DNA of 47,074 bases, taken from positions 1 to 47,074 of the forward strand of contig JAKUHH010000073.1 in NCBI GenBank assembly GCA_022701365.1, read 5' to 3'. Shown in pieces: positions 1 to 11,397 of the stretch (position 1 is its first letter; each line of letters opens with the position of its first letter). The notes below the pieces were generated by a model. The model had not been told where the DNA came from, did not search any database, and was given only the letters and a program-made list of their open reading frames with translations. This DNA is from Mycocentrospora acerina (lineage: Eukaryota > Ascomycota > Dothideomycetes > Pleosporales). The position numbers and the translations under genes were made by a program.

Positions 1-104
1 ACTACACATAGAATACTTGCTTAAGTATTCTTGTGCTTACCTTTTGGTATAAGTGAGGTTATTGCGTAGTATCAATAGCAAGGGCAGGGCGCCTGACCAT
101 TACA
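1..104 (+). repeat. LTR family A, 3' part, cut by window edge
   Basis: The last 104 bp of the 195-bp LTR found complete at 9285-9479, ending in the same GACCATTACA. Its 5' part lies outside the window, so solo LTR versus full element cannot be decided. It sits in RIP-mutated gypsy DNA but keeps GC-rich segments, so it is probably younger than the DNA around it. Confidence 0.85.
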
Positions 105-1509
105 ATAGTTAAATACAGAATAAATATTAAACTTAGTAAAGATCTTAGCTTTTAAAAGGCAGGCTAAGAGCTTATCTATATAAAGAATAGGATAAATATC
201 TTTATAAGTAAAGTTATTTAGTTTATAATAGTCTATATAAATTTAGAAGTCCTTATTATCCTTCTAAATATATAAGATAAGAGATATAAAAAAGCTCTAA
301 CTATACTTAATCTACCTTTTTTATAGGTTCTCTTAGATATAGCACTTAGTTACTTTTAACTCTTCTATATTTTACTTATATAATAGGCTATAGCTATTTA
401 GTAAGAGTTTAGTAAGTATAATCTTATAGTTATATAGTTAAAAGTCTAAAAAAGTTTCTATAGCAGTCTTATAAAAGACATCTTAGAAAGAGTAGTAATA
501 GAAAGGTAATTAGTCTTATACTAAGGCTGTATTATTAAAGTTATCTTTAAGCTTTTTTTTATTTAGAATTTAATTAATTTTATAAAAGCAAGTAGTAAAG
601 AATTTATTATCTTAGTATTTTATATTAAAGTAGAAAGTATTAGTAGAAATAAGAGTAATATAAAAAGAAAGTTTAGTAAAGATAAGTTCTAGTAAAAGTT
701 AGATAAGTTTTAATGTTAAGTCTTATATAATAAGAAGTAAGAACTTCTAACTCTTTAAAAATTAAAGTATCTTTTAAATTCTATAAATAGTAGTAGTTAT
801 ACTATACTTTTTCTAATAGTCTTCTTATTCTTATAGCTTATCTTATTATATAATATCTAAAGTAATAGTTTTTGTAAGAACTATTTAGTTAAAAGTTATT
901 AAGAGTAGTAGAGTAGGATTATACACAGCAGGATAGTAGCTTAGCTAGATAATCTAGGAGTAATCTATATCTTACTATAGCTTAAAACACTTTATCTATT
1001 TAATTCTAATAATATAGTCTTATAAGCTAAAATCTACTATTATAAATAAGTAGTTATAGATCTTTCTTTTATTAATAATTAGATATAAACAGATATACTA
1101 AGTTACTAGAAAAAAGATTTAGTCTTAAAACCCTTTAACAGTAACTTAAAAGAGTAGCTTTTAGATAAGAGTCTAAAGAGCTAATAAAATAAAAGTAGTA
1201 ATTTTTAAATTTAAGAAAAGATAACTTTAAGTACTAGTGTTAATTAAAGAGTGTAATTATACTCTAAAGCTTTTAGTATAAAGAATAGAAAGAGAAAAAA
1301 AATATAGTCTTTTAAACAAGTTTAAGAGACTAAGGTTTAATAAGTTATAATAGTTTAAGCCTTAAAAGGGAAGTCCTCTTAGGCATCTTTATTTCTTATC
1401 TAATCTTCTTCTTAGTTAAAGTCTTCTTTTAATTCCTTAATATCCTTATTAAGGTGTTTAAACTTAATCTTCTGTACTTAAGGTAAAAGACACTTACTTG
1501 TAAAGTATC
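105..1509 (-). mobile_element. RIP-decayed gypsy pol fragment (host element B')
   Basis: Reverse complement of the pol part of element B: for example, about 300-420 here matches about 4250-4400 in inverted orientation. There is no open frame and CpA/CpG are nearly absent, as expected after RIP. It belongs to the minus-strand element whose other pieces are at 9005-9284 and 9999-11,109 and whose LTR is at 11,110-11,397. Its far end lies left of the window. Confidence 0.75.
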
Positions 1510-1797
1510 TGTAACGTTCACAACATCACATTATATTATTACCCCTGAGTCAACTAACACCTATCTAATAGCTACCTAATTTGTACTTACCTTAGATAAT
1601 AACCCTAGGAAGGTATATATAAGGGGGGCAGTCTGTATAGCTTTATAGAGTAGTTTTTCTGTATCCTTTTATATAAGACCTATAGGTGTAGAGAATAGTA
1701 TCTTTAGTTTACCCTCTAGTCCTAGCACTCTTATATGCCTAGTAGTAGACACTTTAGACCTTATTTAGATTACTCTCTTATAACCTGTGTTATTACA
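1510..1797 (+). repeat. 5' LTR of element B (family B, 288 bp)
   Basis: Begins TGTAACG and ends TTACA, so it has TG...CA termini. A tandem TATA-like and G-rich stretch near 1616-1630 could be the element promoter. Other copies are at 8712-8999, 11,110-11,397 (-), 16,551-17,528 (interrupted) and 17,564-17,849 (-). Confidence 0.88.
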
Positions 1798-4700
1798 TTA
1801 TACAGAAAAACTTGTCCTAGCTAGTAATAGCCTCTAAATAATATTACTACTTATTTTACTTAGATTATGTCTAAGCCTTATCTAATTTAAGACTAATTTA
1901 GACTATACTATTATATCTAGTATTATATTATAGCTAAGATCCTTATAATCTCTTAATAACTAAAGCCTTTAAGTTTAGAACTTCTTAGACTACTGTGTTA
2001 AGATTACTTTAGAATAGCTATGTAAGATTGCGCTAAGGTAGAAACTTAAAGACTATTAAGAACCTAGCAGAATTAGACTTAACTCTAATATCTGCTACTA
2101 TTACTCTAAGTTTAAAGGAACTAACTTAAAGATTAATATATACTTAAAGCTTAACCTTAAGGGTAATAGCAGAGGTGTCTAATCTTACCTTATCTCTTAA
2201 TTTAGTAAGAACTAGTGCAGAACCTATACTAGATTTAGACTAAAGAAAGGAAGACTTAGCTAAAGTAGTAGACTAGCTTTATATAGAAATCTAGGAACTA
2301 TAGTAAGCTGTAATTGCCCTAGACTATCTTTTACCTAGCACTAAATTACTACTAACTCTCTTAGAACAACTTTAACCTTTAAGGTTCTAGTCTAAGATTT
2401 TAATTAATAATTCTATACACACAAAACTATCTAAAAGAACACTATCTATTAATATCTTTAATAATAGTTGTAACTTAACCTTTTGCTAATAGCAAGCCTT
2501 AATCTAAAACTAATTAGAGATTAATGCAGACTACTATTAGAGTAAGCGCGCCTGCATAGCATTAGTCTAAGGACATACTTCTAGCCTAGCTAAAGAGTAC
2601 CTAGAGCCTTAATACTTATCTAATACCTTATCTAACTATTTTAAAATTACAGAAAATATAATTAACTTACTTAAGTTCTATTTTATTATAAGAAATAAAA
2701 GAGCTAAGAGCTAAGCTGCTTTTAATAAACTCTATATAGATAAGATAGAAACTTTTTTACTTTTAAAGCACAGTTCCTTAGTACTGCTATTAAGAGATAA
2801 GTACTTAGATTAGAATAGTTTTACTACTTATAAATAAAGATTACACTAATCTTATAGATGCCTAGCCTTAGGTTTAAGTAATAATAGAATAACTCCTTTA
2901 AGCTTATAGTTAAATACCTAATAGTATTTAATATAGAACAAAGGAACTATCTTTAAGTCCTAACTATAAGAAGTATAATCTGTATAATATATAAACTAAG
3001 TTAACTTTATTTAGGTCTAATTTAGAGGTCTCTACTAAGAATAAACTATAACTTATACTAATAAGTAGACCTTTATATCTAAACACAACTATAACCTTTA
3101 CTTACCTCTTAGCCTATATCTAAGACTCTTAGTCCTGCAAAAGATCTAACTCTAGGTAATTGCTATAACTATAGTAAGCTAAGACACTTTATAAGTAAGT
3201 GTCCTTTACCTTAAATACAGAAGATTAAGTTTAAATACTTTAATAAAGATATTAAGGAATTAAGAGAAGACTTTAACTAAAAAAAGGATTAGACAAGACA
3301 CAAAGACACCTAAAAGGGCTTTTCTTCTTAAGCTTAAACTATTATAACTTATTAAACTTTAGTCTTTTAAACTTATTTAAAGGACTATATTTCTTTTCTC
3401 CTTCTATTTTTTATACTAAAAGCCTTAAAGTCTAATTACACTCTTTAATTAATACTAGTGCTTAAAGTTATCTTTTCTTAAATTTAAAAATTGCTACTTC
3501 TATTTTATTAGCTCTTTAGACTCTTATCTAAAAGCTACTTTTTTAAGTTACTATTAAGAAGTTTTAAGACTAAATCTCTTTTCTAGTAACTTAGTATATC
3601 TATTTATATCTAATTATTAATAAAAGAAAGATCTACAACTACTTATTTATAATAATAAATCTTAGCTTATATGACTGTATTATTAAAATTAAATAAATAG
3701 AGTATTATAAGCTATAGTTAGATATAGATTACTCTTAGATTATCTAGCTAGGCTGCTATCCTGCTATATACAATCCTGCTCTACTACTTTTAATAACTTT
3801 TAACTAAATAGTTCTTACTAAAACTATTACTTTAAATATTATATAATAAGATAAGCTATAAGAATAAGAGGACTATTAAAAGAAGTATAGTATAACTATT
3901 GCTATTTATAAGATTTAAAAGATACTCTAACTCTTAAAGAGTTAGAAGTTCTTGCCTCTTATTATATAGGACCTAACACTAAAACTTATCTAACCCCTAC
4001 TAGAACTTATTCTTACTAAACCTTCTTTTTATATTACTCTTATTTATGCTAATACTTTCTACTTTAATATAAAATACTAAAAAATAAATTCTTTACTACT
4101 AGCTTTTATAAAATTAATTAAATTCTAGATAAGAAAAGGCTAAAAGACAACTCTAATAATATAGCCTTAGTATAAGACTAATTACCCCTCTGTTACTACT
4201 TCTTTTAAGATATCTTTAGTAAGACTGCTGCAGAAACCTTCTTAGACTTTTAACTATATAACTATAAGATTATACTTACTAAACTCTTACTAAATAGCTA
4301 TAGCCTATTATATAAGTAGAATATAGAAGAGTTAGAAGTAACTAAGCACTATATCTAAGAGAACTTATAAAAAAGTAAGATTAAGCATAGTTAGAGCCTT
4401 TTTATATCTCTTATTTTATATATTTAGAAAGCTAATAAAGACCTCTAAATTTATATAGAATATTATAAACTAAATAACTTTACTTATAAAGATATCTATC
4501 TAATTTTTTATATAAATAAGCTCTTAGCTTGCTTTTTAAAGGCTAAGATCTTTACTAAGTTTAATATTTATTCTGCATTTAACTGTATCTATATAGATCT
4601 AGATTCTAAAGAATACACTACCTTCTAAACTTATTATAGAATATATAAATATAAGGTACTACTCTTTAGCCTCTATAATAGCCCTATAACTTCCTAATAA

Positions 4701-6900
4701 TATATAAATAATATATTAATTAATTTCTTAGATAACTTCTATATTACTTACTTAGATAATATCTTAATCTATTTAGAAGACCTTATTACCTATAAACAGC
4801 ATGTAAAGCAGGTACTAAAAAGACTATATACTGCTAGCTTTTAAGTAGATATTTAAAAAAGCAAGTTTTATAATATATGTATAAAGTACCTTAGTTATAT
4901 ATTAACTAATAAAAGTATTAAAGTTAACTTAAAAAAGTAGAAGCCTTAAAGAAATAAGAGAGACTAACTACTATTATAAGTATAAAGTCTTTCTTAAGCT
5001 TTACTAGTTTTTACTGCTAATTTATTACTAGGTTTTTATAAGTTATAAAACCTCTTATTACACTATAGAGCCTTATAATACTTTTTATATAGACTTTAGA
5101 GTATAAAGAGGCTTTCTATCTCTTTAAGACTGCTCTTTTAGCAATACTAACCTTATATTATTTTAAACCTAAGTATAATACTTAGATTAAAATAGACTTA
5201 TTAGACAATATTGCAGTAGGAGTGTTATCTTAAAAATACCTTAATAAGAAATAGTACCTTATATCCTTTTATAGTAAGGTCCTATCTAGAGCTAAGCTTA
5301 ATTAAGAAATATATAATAAGGAACTTTTTGCTATTCTCTAAGCCTTCTTAAAATAAAGGGCTAAACTAACCTCTATTTAAACTTAAGTTTTAGTCTTATT
5401 AGACTACTGCGCCTTAGAATACTTTATAACTACTAAAGTACTTAATACTAGATAAGTATAATAGTCTAAAGCTTTAGCCTCTTTTAATTTCTAAATTAAG
5501 TATACACTAAGTAAGAATAATAAGAAAGCTAATATCTTTAGCTAATAAGAACAGGACCTAAGCTAGTTAAAATCTGCCTAAGAAGACACTTAATTATAAG
5601 TCTTACTTAGGCCCTATTATCTTTATAGCTAAGTTAATACTAACCTAGCTTAGACCTACCTCTAAACTTAAGTTTAATAAATAGTGTCTATTAATACTAT
5701 ACTAACTAATATAACCTTTATAGATTTTAATTCTCTAGAACTAATAGATACAGTTCTTTGCAAAAACTAGTTAACCTTTAAAGAATAATAAGTAAAGCTA
5801 CTAGATAACTATTAGATTAGTAACAGACTCTTAATTTACTAGAACTAACTCTACTTATCTAGAGATTCTCTCTTATATACTTAGCTTATTTATAAGGTAT
5901 ATAATTAAATCTTAACTTTACACTCTAGCTCTAAAAAGACTTATTAGTTACTAGCCTAATAGTACTATTAGAAAGGTATAAAGGCTAGTTATTAATAGTA
6001 TATGTAAAACTACATTGCTTATTATAGAGGTTATCTAAGTTAGTCTTATCTCTTAAGTTACTTACACCTGTTACTTATCCCTAAGAGACTAATGCAGCAC
6101 CTATGCATTAATTTTAAGGATTTTCTAAAAGATTAGGCTAAGTATAACTAGATTATAGTAATTATTAATTAATTGTCTAAATAAGCTTTAACTAACTTAT
6201 ATTATAAGATAATTAACACCTAAATTATAGTAAACTTATTTATTTAATAAGTGTACTATTTTAGACACACCTTAGATATAGTTGTATATAACTGCAGTTC
6301 CTAATTTATCTCTAGTTTCAAGTTAGAATTCTGCTAAATTATAGGCATAAAAGTTAAACTCTCTACTGCTTATTATAAAGAAATAGATAGCTAAATAAAG
6401 ATTATAAATAAATATATTAATTAGAAACTGCAGCCCTTTATATCTTTTTACTAAGATAACTAGAGTAACCTCTTACTTCTAATTAACTGTGCTTAGATAA
6501 CTCTCTCTTACAGCACTATTAGGATAGCCTTATATTAGCTCCTTTTTAGCAGTAAACTAAAATAGAGTTAGAATTAAAAGAGCCTTATACCTTCTACTAA
6601 ATAATTTAATAAGATTAACTACTAAGACGCCTTTACATTAACAACCTATATATATAATATATAGTAATAAGCTAAAGATAATATAAAAAAGGCCTAAGCC
6701 TAAATATAAGCTGTAGTTAATAAGCACTAATAACTAGTAGATTAGTAAGTAAGAGATATAGTATACTTATCTACTAAATACTTAACTAATATAAGGCCTA
6801 GCTAAAAGCTATCTATATAATAAGAAAGACCCTTTAAAGTACTAAAGTAAGTTAGCTACTTATATTAGTTAAAGTTACCTCTAAGTTCTTTTATTTACAA
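1798..6900 (+). pseudogene. Decayed gag-pol of element B
   Basis: Short stretches still read as gypsy proteins. At 3161-3202 a CCHC zinc knuckle survives with its second Cys changed to Tyr. Near 4749-4760 the frame reads YLDN, the reverse transcriptase active-site motif YLDD with one change, followed by ILIY. At 6344-6391 the integrase core reads GIKVKLSTAYYKEIDS, close to the common GIxxxLSTAYHPQTDG. Between these islands stops are dense. Domain order (gag, RT, integrase) fits Ty3/gypsy. Boundaries are approximate; no functional product is expected. Confidence 0.75.
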
Positions 6901-8072
6901 TGTCTTCTTACTAAGTATCTTATGTAAAGATCTTTAAGATTTTTTACTAAAATAAGAAGTACTTAATCTTTTTAGAAGCCTAATTTATAGTATAGAAGAG
7001 TAAGAGGTAGAAGAGATACTTACTAGTAAAGTATATTAATTTATACTAAAATATTAAGTTAGCTAAGTTAGATATAACTTAGACTTTATTTAGTATAAAG
7101 CTTTAAATTTTATAAGATCTCTTTATTAGTTAAAGGCTTTCTATAAAAAGTATTTAAAAAAGCTAGGCCTACTATAAAGACTAAAAAGCTAGGCCTACTA
7201 TAAAGACTAAAAAGCTAGTTATAAGCCTAAAAAGATAAAGTAGAAGATATATTATATTTAGAAGATAATTAAGTTATAGATTATAATTCTTATTTATAAA
7301 TACATATAGTATATATAAGCTAACAGACCTAACTTAGATATAGTTTAGGCGCTACCTATTACTATGTCTTTGCTAAACTCTATTAGCTTGCTCTTACTTA
7401 GAGACCTTACTATATTATTACTACTACTGCCTCTACTAACTTTCCCCCTAACAGCTACTTTACTTTTACTACTTCTACTCTCTTTTGCTAATACTACTGC
7501 TATCTCTACTATTCTTACTACTATTTCTTTTATCTTCTCTTCTATCCCTTCTATTATAGCTTTTATACTTACTACTACTTCTTAAATCTCCCTTAACTCT
7601 ACTTATAAGGACTAAACCTCCTTCTTTATTAACTAATAATGCATAAGTATAACTTCTGCTGTAGTTATGCTAGTAACTTAAGAGTTAGCTACTTGCATAT
7701 ATATTACTAGCTAATAGGCTGCTTTAGTAGCAAGCTCTTTAACTATATCTATCTCTTCTTTATTATTAATGCTACTATAGACAGAGTTACTCTATAAGTT
7801 TAGAGCCTGCTAGAAAGACCTAAACTTAGGTCTAATATATAATAGCACTTATTAAGAAATTAGCAATAAAGACTATAAGATAGAATATAGATACTTACTA
7901 GATTATACTTTTTATTCTACTTTATATAATAGTAGTATTTCTTTAACCTTACTAAATAAAACTTAAACTTAATAAATTGCCTACAGGCAATAGCCTGCAT
8001 GCACTGCATATAAATAACCTAGAAGGCTACTAAGAGGGCACTAAAGGGGACAGGGATTAGCATAAGGGCAAA

Positions 8073-8252
8073 GGTAGGTGTAGGTGCAGGTGCAGGTGCG
8101 GGTGCGGGTGCGGGTGCGGGTGCGGGTGCTGGTGCTGGTGCTGGTGCTGGTGCTAGTGCTAGTGCTGGTGGTGTTGCTGTTGTCGCTGCTGCTGCTGCAG
8201 TTGCAGTTATGGTTGTAGTTGTGGTTGTGGTTGTGGTTATAGTTGTAGTTTT
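8073..8252. repeat. Hexanucleotide repeat array (GGTGCR/GGTGCT, then GGTTGT-like)
   Basis: Runs of GGTGCG, GGTGCT and GTGGTT hexamers near the 3' end of element B. Every unit has TpG, a RIP target on the other strand, yet the array is almost unmutated inside heavily mutated DNA. It therefore probably expanded after RIP. The long minus-strand Ala/Pro/Thr frame across it is a product of the repeat, not a gene. Confidence 0.85.
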
Positions 8253-8711
8253 GCTAATACTTATTAGCAAAACACTACTAAAAAGGCTTAATAAAAGGTA
8301 TGTACAAAAATGTTAAGCCTAACTACTAAGGAGATTAAGATTTTAAAAGGAGAAGCCTCTATATATAAAGACCTATCTTAAAGTAAAAGAGATAATTATT
8401 AGAGTAATAATAAAGAAAATTTTTCTTAAGGTAAAAGTTAAAATATTATTAAAGATTACCTTACATTAAAATATAAATAAGAGTTAAATATAGAAAGAGA
8501 TATATGTAGATAAGATAAAGACTTGTACTATAAAGAAAGATAAAGGAGAGAGGTAATATAAACTTTAGATAAAAGGGTTTTACAAGGACAAGAGAAAGAA
8601 ACCTAGATGCTATTTAAACCTTACCTTACTCTTTCTTCTCTCTTTCTCTTATATAGACAAAAGATAACTCTGCAAAAAAAGAGACTTTTTGCCTACATAG
8701 AAGAAGAGTAG

Positions 8712-8999
8712 TATAACGTTTATAACATTATATTATATTATTACCTTTGAGTTAACTAACACTTATCTAATAGCTACTTATTTTATACTTGCCTTAGATA
8801 ATAACCCTAAGAAGGTATATATAAAGGGGGCAGTCTGTATAGCTTTATAGAGTAGTTTTTCTATATCCTTTTATATAAGACCTATAGGTATAGAGAATAG
8901 TATCTTTAGTTTACTCTCTAGTCCTAGCACTCCTATATGCCTAGTAGTAGACACTTCAGACCCTATTCAGATTACTCTCTTATAACCTGCGTTGTTACA
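8712..8999 (+). repeat. 3' LTR of element B
   Basis: Same 288-bp length as the 5' LTR; the first bases are TATAACG instead of TGTAACG, one G-to-A change of RIP type. Followed directly by the GTATC target duplication. Confidence 0.88.
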
Positions 9000-9004
9000 G
9001 TATC

Positions 9005-9284
9005 CTAGCTTGCTATAGTTATAGCAATTACCTAGAGTTAAATCCTTTGCAAGACTAAGAGTCTTAGATATAAGCTAAAAGGCAAGTAAAAGTTAGAGTT
9101 ATATTTAGATACAGAGGTCTACTTATTAGTATAAATTATAGTTTATTCTTAGTAAGGACCTCTAAATTAGACTTAAATAAAGTTAACTTAGTTTATATAT
9201 TATACAGATTATGCTTCTTATAGTTAAGACTAAGAGATAGTTCCTTTATTCTATATTAAATACTATTAGGTATTTAATTATAAG
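9005..9284 (-). mobile_element. gypsy element B', gag segment
   Basis: Inverted match to about 2900-3180 of element B, including the zinc-knuckle region. It lies between the insertion points of element B (left) and the small LTR element (right). RIP-decayed, no open frame. Confidence 0.75.
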
Positions 9285-9479
9285 TGTAACGACTAAGCAC
9301 GTGCACAGTCAACGTGGCTTACCTCGCTTATAGCATCTAGTCCGCAAAGTCTAGATCTAGCACTATATATATTATACTACACATAGAATACTTGCTTAAG
9401 TATTCTTGTGCTTACCTTTTGGTATAAGTGGGGTTATTGCGTAGTATCAATAGCAAGGGCAGGGCGCCTGACCATTACA

Positions 9480-9530
9480 TAATACTTAAGCAAACCCAGA
9501 GGTCAAGAGTTCGATCCTGGCAGGGGCCAG
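9480..9530 (+). other. tRNA 3'-half-like sequence at the start of the TRIM core
   Basis: GTTCGATCC at 9509-9517 matches the Pol III B-box consensus (GWTCRANNC). It is followed by a CAGGGGC acceptor-like strand and CA. The T-stem pairs poorly and no 5' tRNA half is present, so this is not a tRNA gene. It may be a tRNA-derived priming or promoter region of the element. No standard TGG primer-binding site follows the 5' LTR. Confidence 0.4.
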
Positions 9531-9639
9531 AAGTCACTCTGGCTTAAATTGTAGGCTCTAGAGGGTTAGACTTGTAGTGCTAGGCTAGAGGCTAGGCTAG
9601 GAGCTAGACTAGGAGCTAGACTAGGAGTTAGACGAGGTC

Positions 9640-9716
9640 TAGGCTTGCTAGGGCTAGGCTTGCTGGTGCTAGGCTTGCTAGTGCTAGGCTTGCTAGTGCT
9701 AGGCTACAAGGGCTAG
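9640..9716. repeat. 15-bp tandem repeat in the TRIM core
   Basis: About five copies of a 15-bp unit like GCTAGGCTTGCTAGT, preceded by related 11-12-bp units (AGGAGCTAGACT) from about 9590. It makes up about a third of the core. Confidence 0.75.
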
Positions 9717-9998
9717 ACTATAGAGCTATTATAATTGGGGTTCGCGGATATTGTCTTGCCTGCCTAACGCTCTTGGGACAAGAGCCTCTTAGGAGGGGGT
9801 TAGTGTAACGACTAAGCACGTGCACAGTCAACGTGGCTTACCTCGCTTATAGCATCTAGTCGGCAAAGTCTAGATCTAGCACTATATATATTATACTACA
9901 CATAGAATACTTGCTTAAGTATTCTTGTGCTTACCTTTTGGTATAAGTGGGGTTATTGCGTAGTATCAATAGCAAGGGCAGGGCGCCTGACTATTACA

Positions 9999-11109
9999 AT
10001 AAGCTTAAAGGAGTTATTTTATTATTACTTAAATTTAAAGCTAAGCATCTATAAAGTTAGTATAATCTTTGTTTATAAGTAGTAAAACTATTCTAATTTA
10101 AGTACTTATCCTCTAATAGTAGTACTAAGGAACTGTGCTTTAAAAGTAAAAAAAGTTTCTATCTTATCTATATAGAGTTTATTAAAAGCAGCTTAGCTCT
10201 TAGCTTTCTTATTTCTTATAATAAAATAAGACTTAAGTAAGTTAATTATATCTTCTGCAATCTTAAAACAGTTAGATAAAGTATTAGATAGGTATTAGGG
10301 CTCTAGGTACTCTTTAGCTAGGCTAAAAGTATATCCCTAGACTAACGCTATATAGGCGCGCTTACTCTAATAGTAGTCTGCATTAATTTCTAATTAGTCT
10401 TAGATTAAAGCTTACTATTAGTAAAAAGTTAAGTTGCAACTATTTTTAAAGACTTTAATAGTAGGTGTTCTTTTAGATAGTTTTATATATATAGTATTAT
10501 TAATTAAAATCTTAGACTAGAACTTTAAGAGTTAAGGTTATTTTAAGAGAGTTAGTAGTAATTTAGTACTAAGTAAGAGGTAGTCTAGGGTAATTATAGC
10601 TTGCTATATTTCTTAGATTTCTGCTTAAAGTAAGGCAACTAATTAGGCTAAGTCCTTTTTTTCTTAGTCTAAATTAGATAGAAGCTCTGTACTTATTCTT
10701 ACTAGATTAAAGGTTAGAGTAAAGTTAGATATCTCTACTACTAATTTTAAAGTTAAGCCTTAATTATATACTAATTTTTAAGTTAGTTTTTTTAAACTTA
10801 AAGTAATAGTAGCAGATATTAAAGTTAAATCTAGTTCTACTAAGTTTTTTATAGTCTCTAAGTTTTTACTTTAGCGCAATCTTACATAGCTATTCTAAAG
10901 TAATCTTAATATAGTAGTCTAAGAAGTTCTAAACTTAAAGGCTTTAGTTATTAAGAAATTATAAAGATCTTAGCTGTAATAAAATGCTAGATATAATAGT
11001 ATAGTCTAAATTAGTTCTAAATTAGATAGAGCTTAGACATAATCTAGACAAAATAAGTAGTAATATTATTTAGAGGCTATTACTAGCTAAGACAAGTTTT
11101 TCTATATAA
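9999..11109 (-). mobile_element. gypsy element B', gag / 5' region
   Basis: Inverted match to about 1798-2900 of element B, RIP-decayed. It runs into the B' LTR at 11,110. The split from the 9005-9284 segment is explained by the TRIM insertion. Confidence 0.75.
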
Positions 11110-11397
11110 TATAACAATACAAGTTATAAGAGAGTAATCTAAATAAGGTCTAAAGTGTCTACTACTAGGTATATAAGAGTGCTAAGACTAGAGAGTAAAC
11201 TAAAGATACTATTCTCTACACCTATAGGTCTTATATAAAAGAATACAGAAAAACTACTCTATAAAGCTACACAGACTGCCCCCCTTATATATCTCTTCTT
11301 AGGGTTACTATCTAAGGCAAGTATAAATTAGGTGGCTATTAGATAGGTGTTGGTTGACTTAGGGGTAATAATAGGATGTGACGTTGTGAACGTTACA
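11110..11397 (-). repeat. LTR family B, 5' LTR of element B'
   Basis: 288 bp, minus strand, ends GAACGTTACA at 11,397. Its partner LTR must lie left of the window. Confidence 0.85.

Larger units (their letters stand above)
1510..8999 (+). mobile_element. Full-length Ty3/gypsy LTR retrotransposon (element B), RIP-inactivated
   Basis: Two 288-bp direct LTRs (1510-1797, 8712-8999) enclose 6.9 kb and are flanked by a 5-bp target duplication, GTATC at 1505-1509 and 9000-9004. The internal part has decayed gag and pol in gypsy order: zinc knuckle about 3161, reverse transcriptase about 4490-4870, integrase about 6050-6560. Many TAG/TAA codons stand where Gln is expected, so it cannot encode its own transposition. 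It was inserted into an inverted relative (B'). Confidence 0.9.
9285..9998 (+). mobile_element. TRIM-like non-autonomous LTR element (family A)
   Basis: A 714-bp element: 195-bp LTRs at 9285-9479 and 9804-9998, both starting TGTAACGACT and ending ATTACA, around a 324-bp core. TSD ATAAG at 9280-9284 and 9999-10,003. The LTRs differ at only two positions that I can see, so insertion is recent. The core has no coding capacity. A purine-rich tract (AGGAGGGGG, about 9791-9799) just before the right LTR fits a polypurine tract and sets the orientation. The core is GC-rich and nearly free of RIP, unlike both flanks. Other family copies: 1-104, 14,560-14,754 and 16,689-17,377. Confidence 0.88.

Noticed and set aside
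7364..7585. 73-codon Leu/Thr/Ser-rich frame on the plus strand
   Set aside because: Lies in RIP-decayed 3' sequence of the gypsy element; its composition follows from low-complexity CT-rich DNA. No domain.
8019..8270. 83-codon Ala/Pro frame on the minus strand
   Set aside because: Translation of the hexamer array; no start context, no domain.
9480..9530. A real tRNA gene
   Set aside because: Only a 3' half, with a poorly paired T-stem and no D-arm or 5' acceptor strand nearby.
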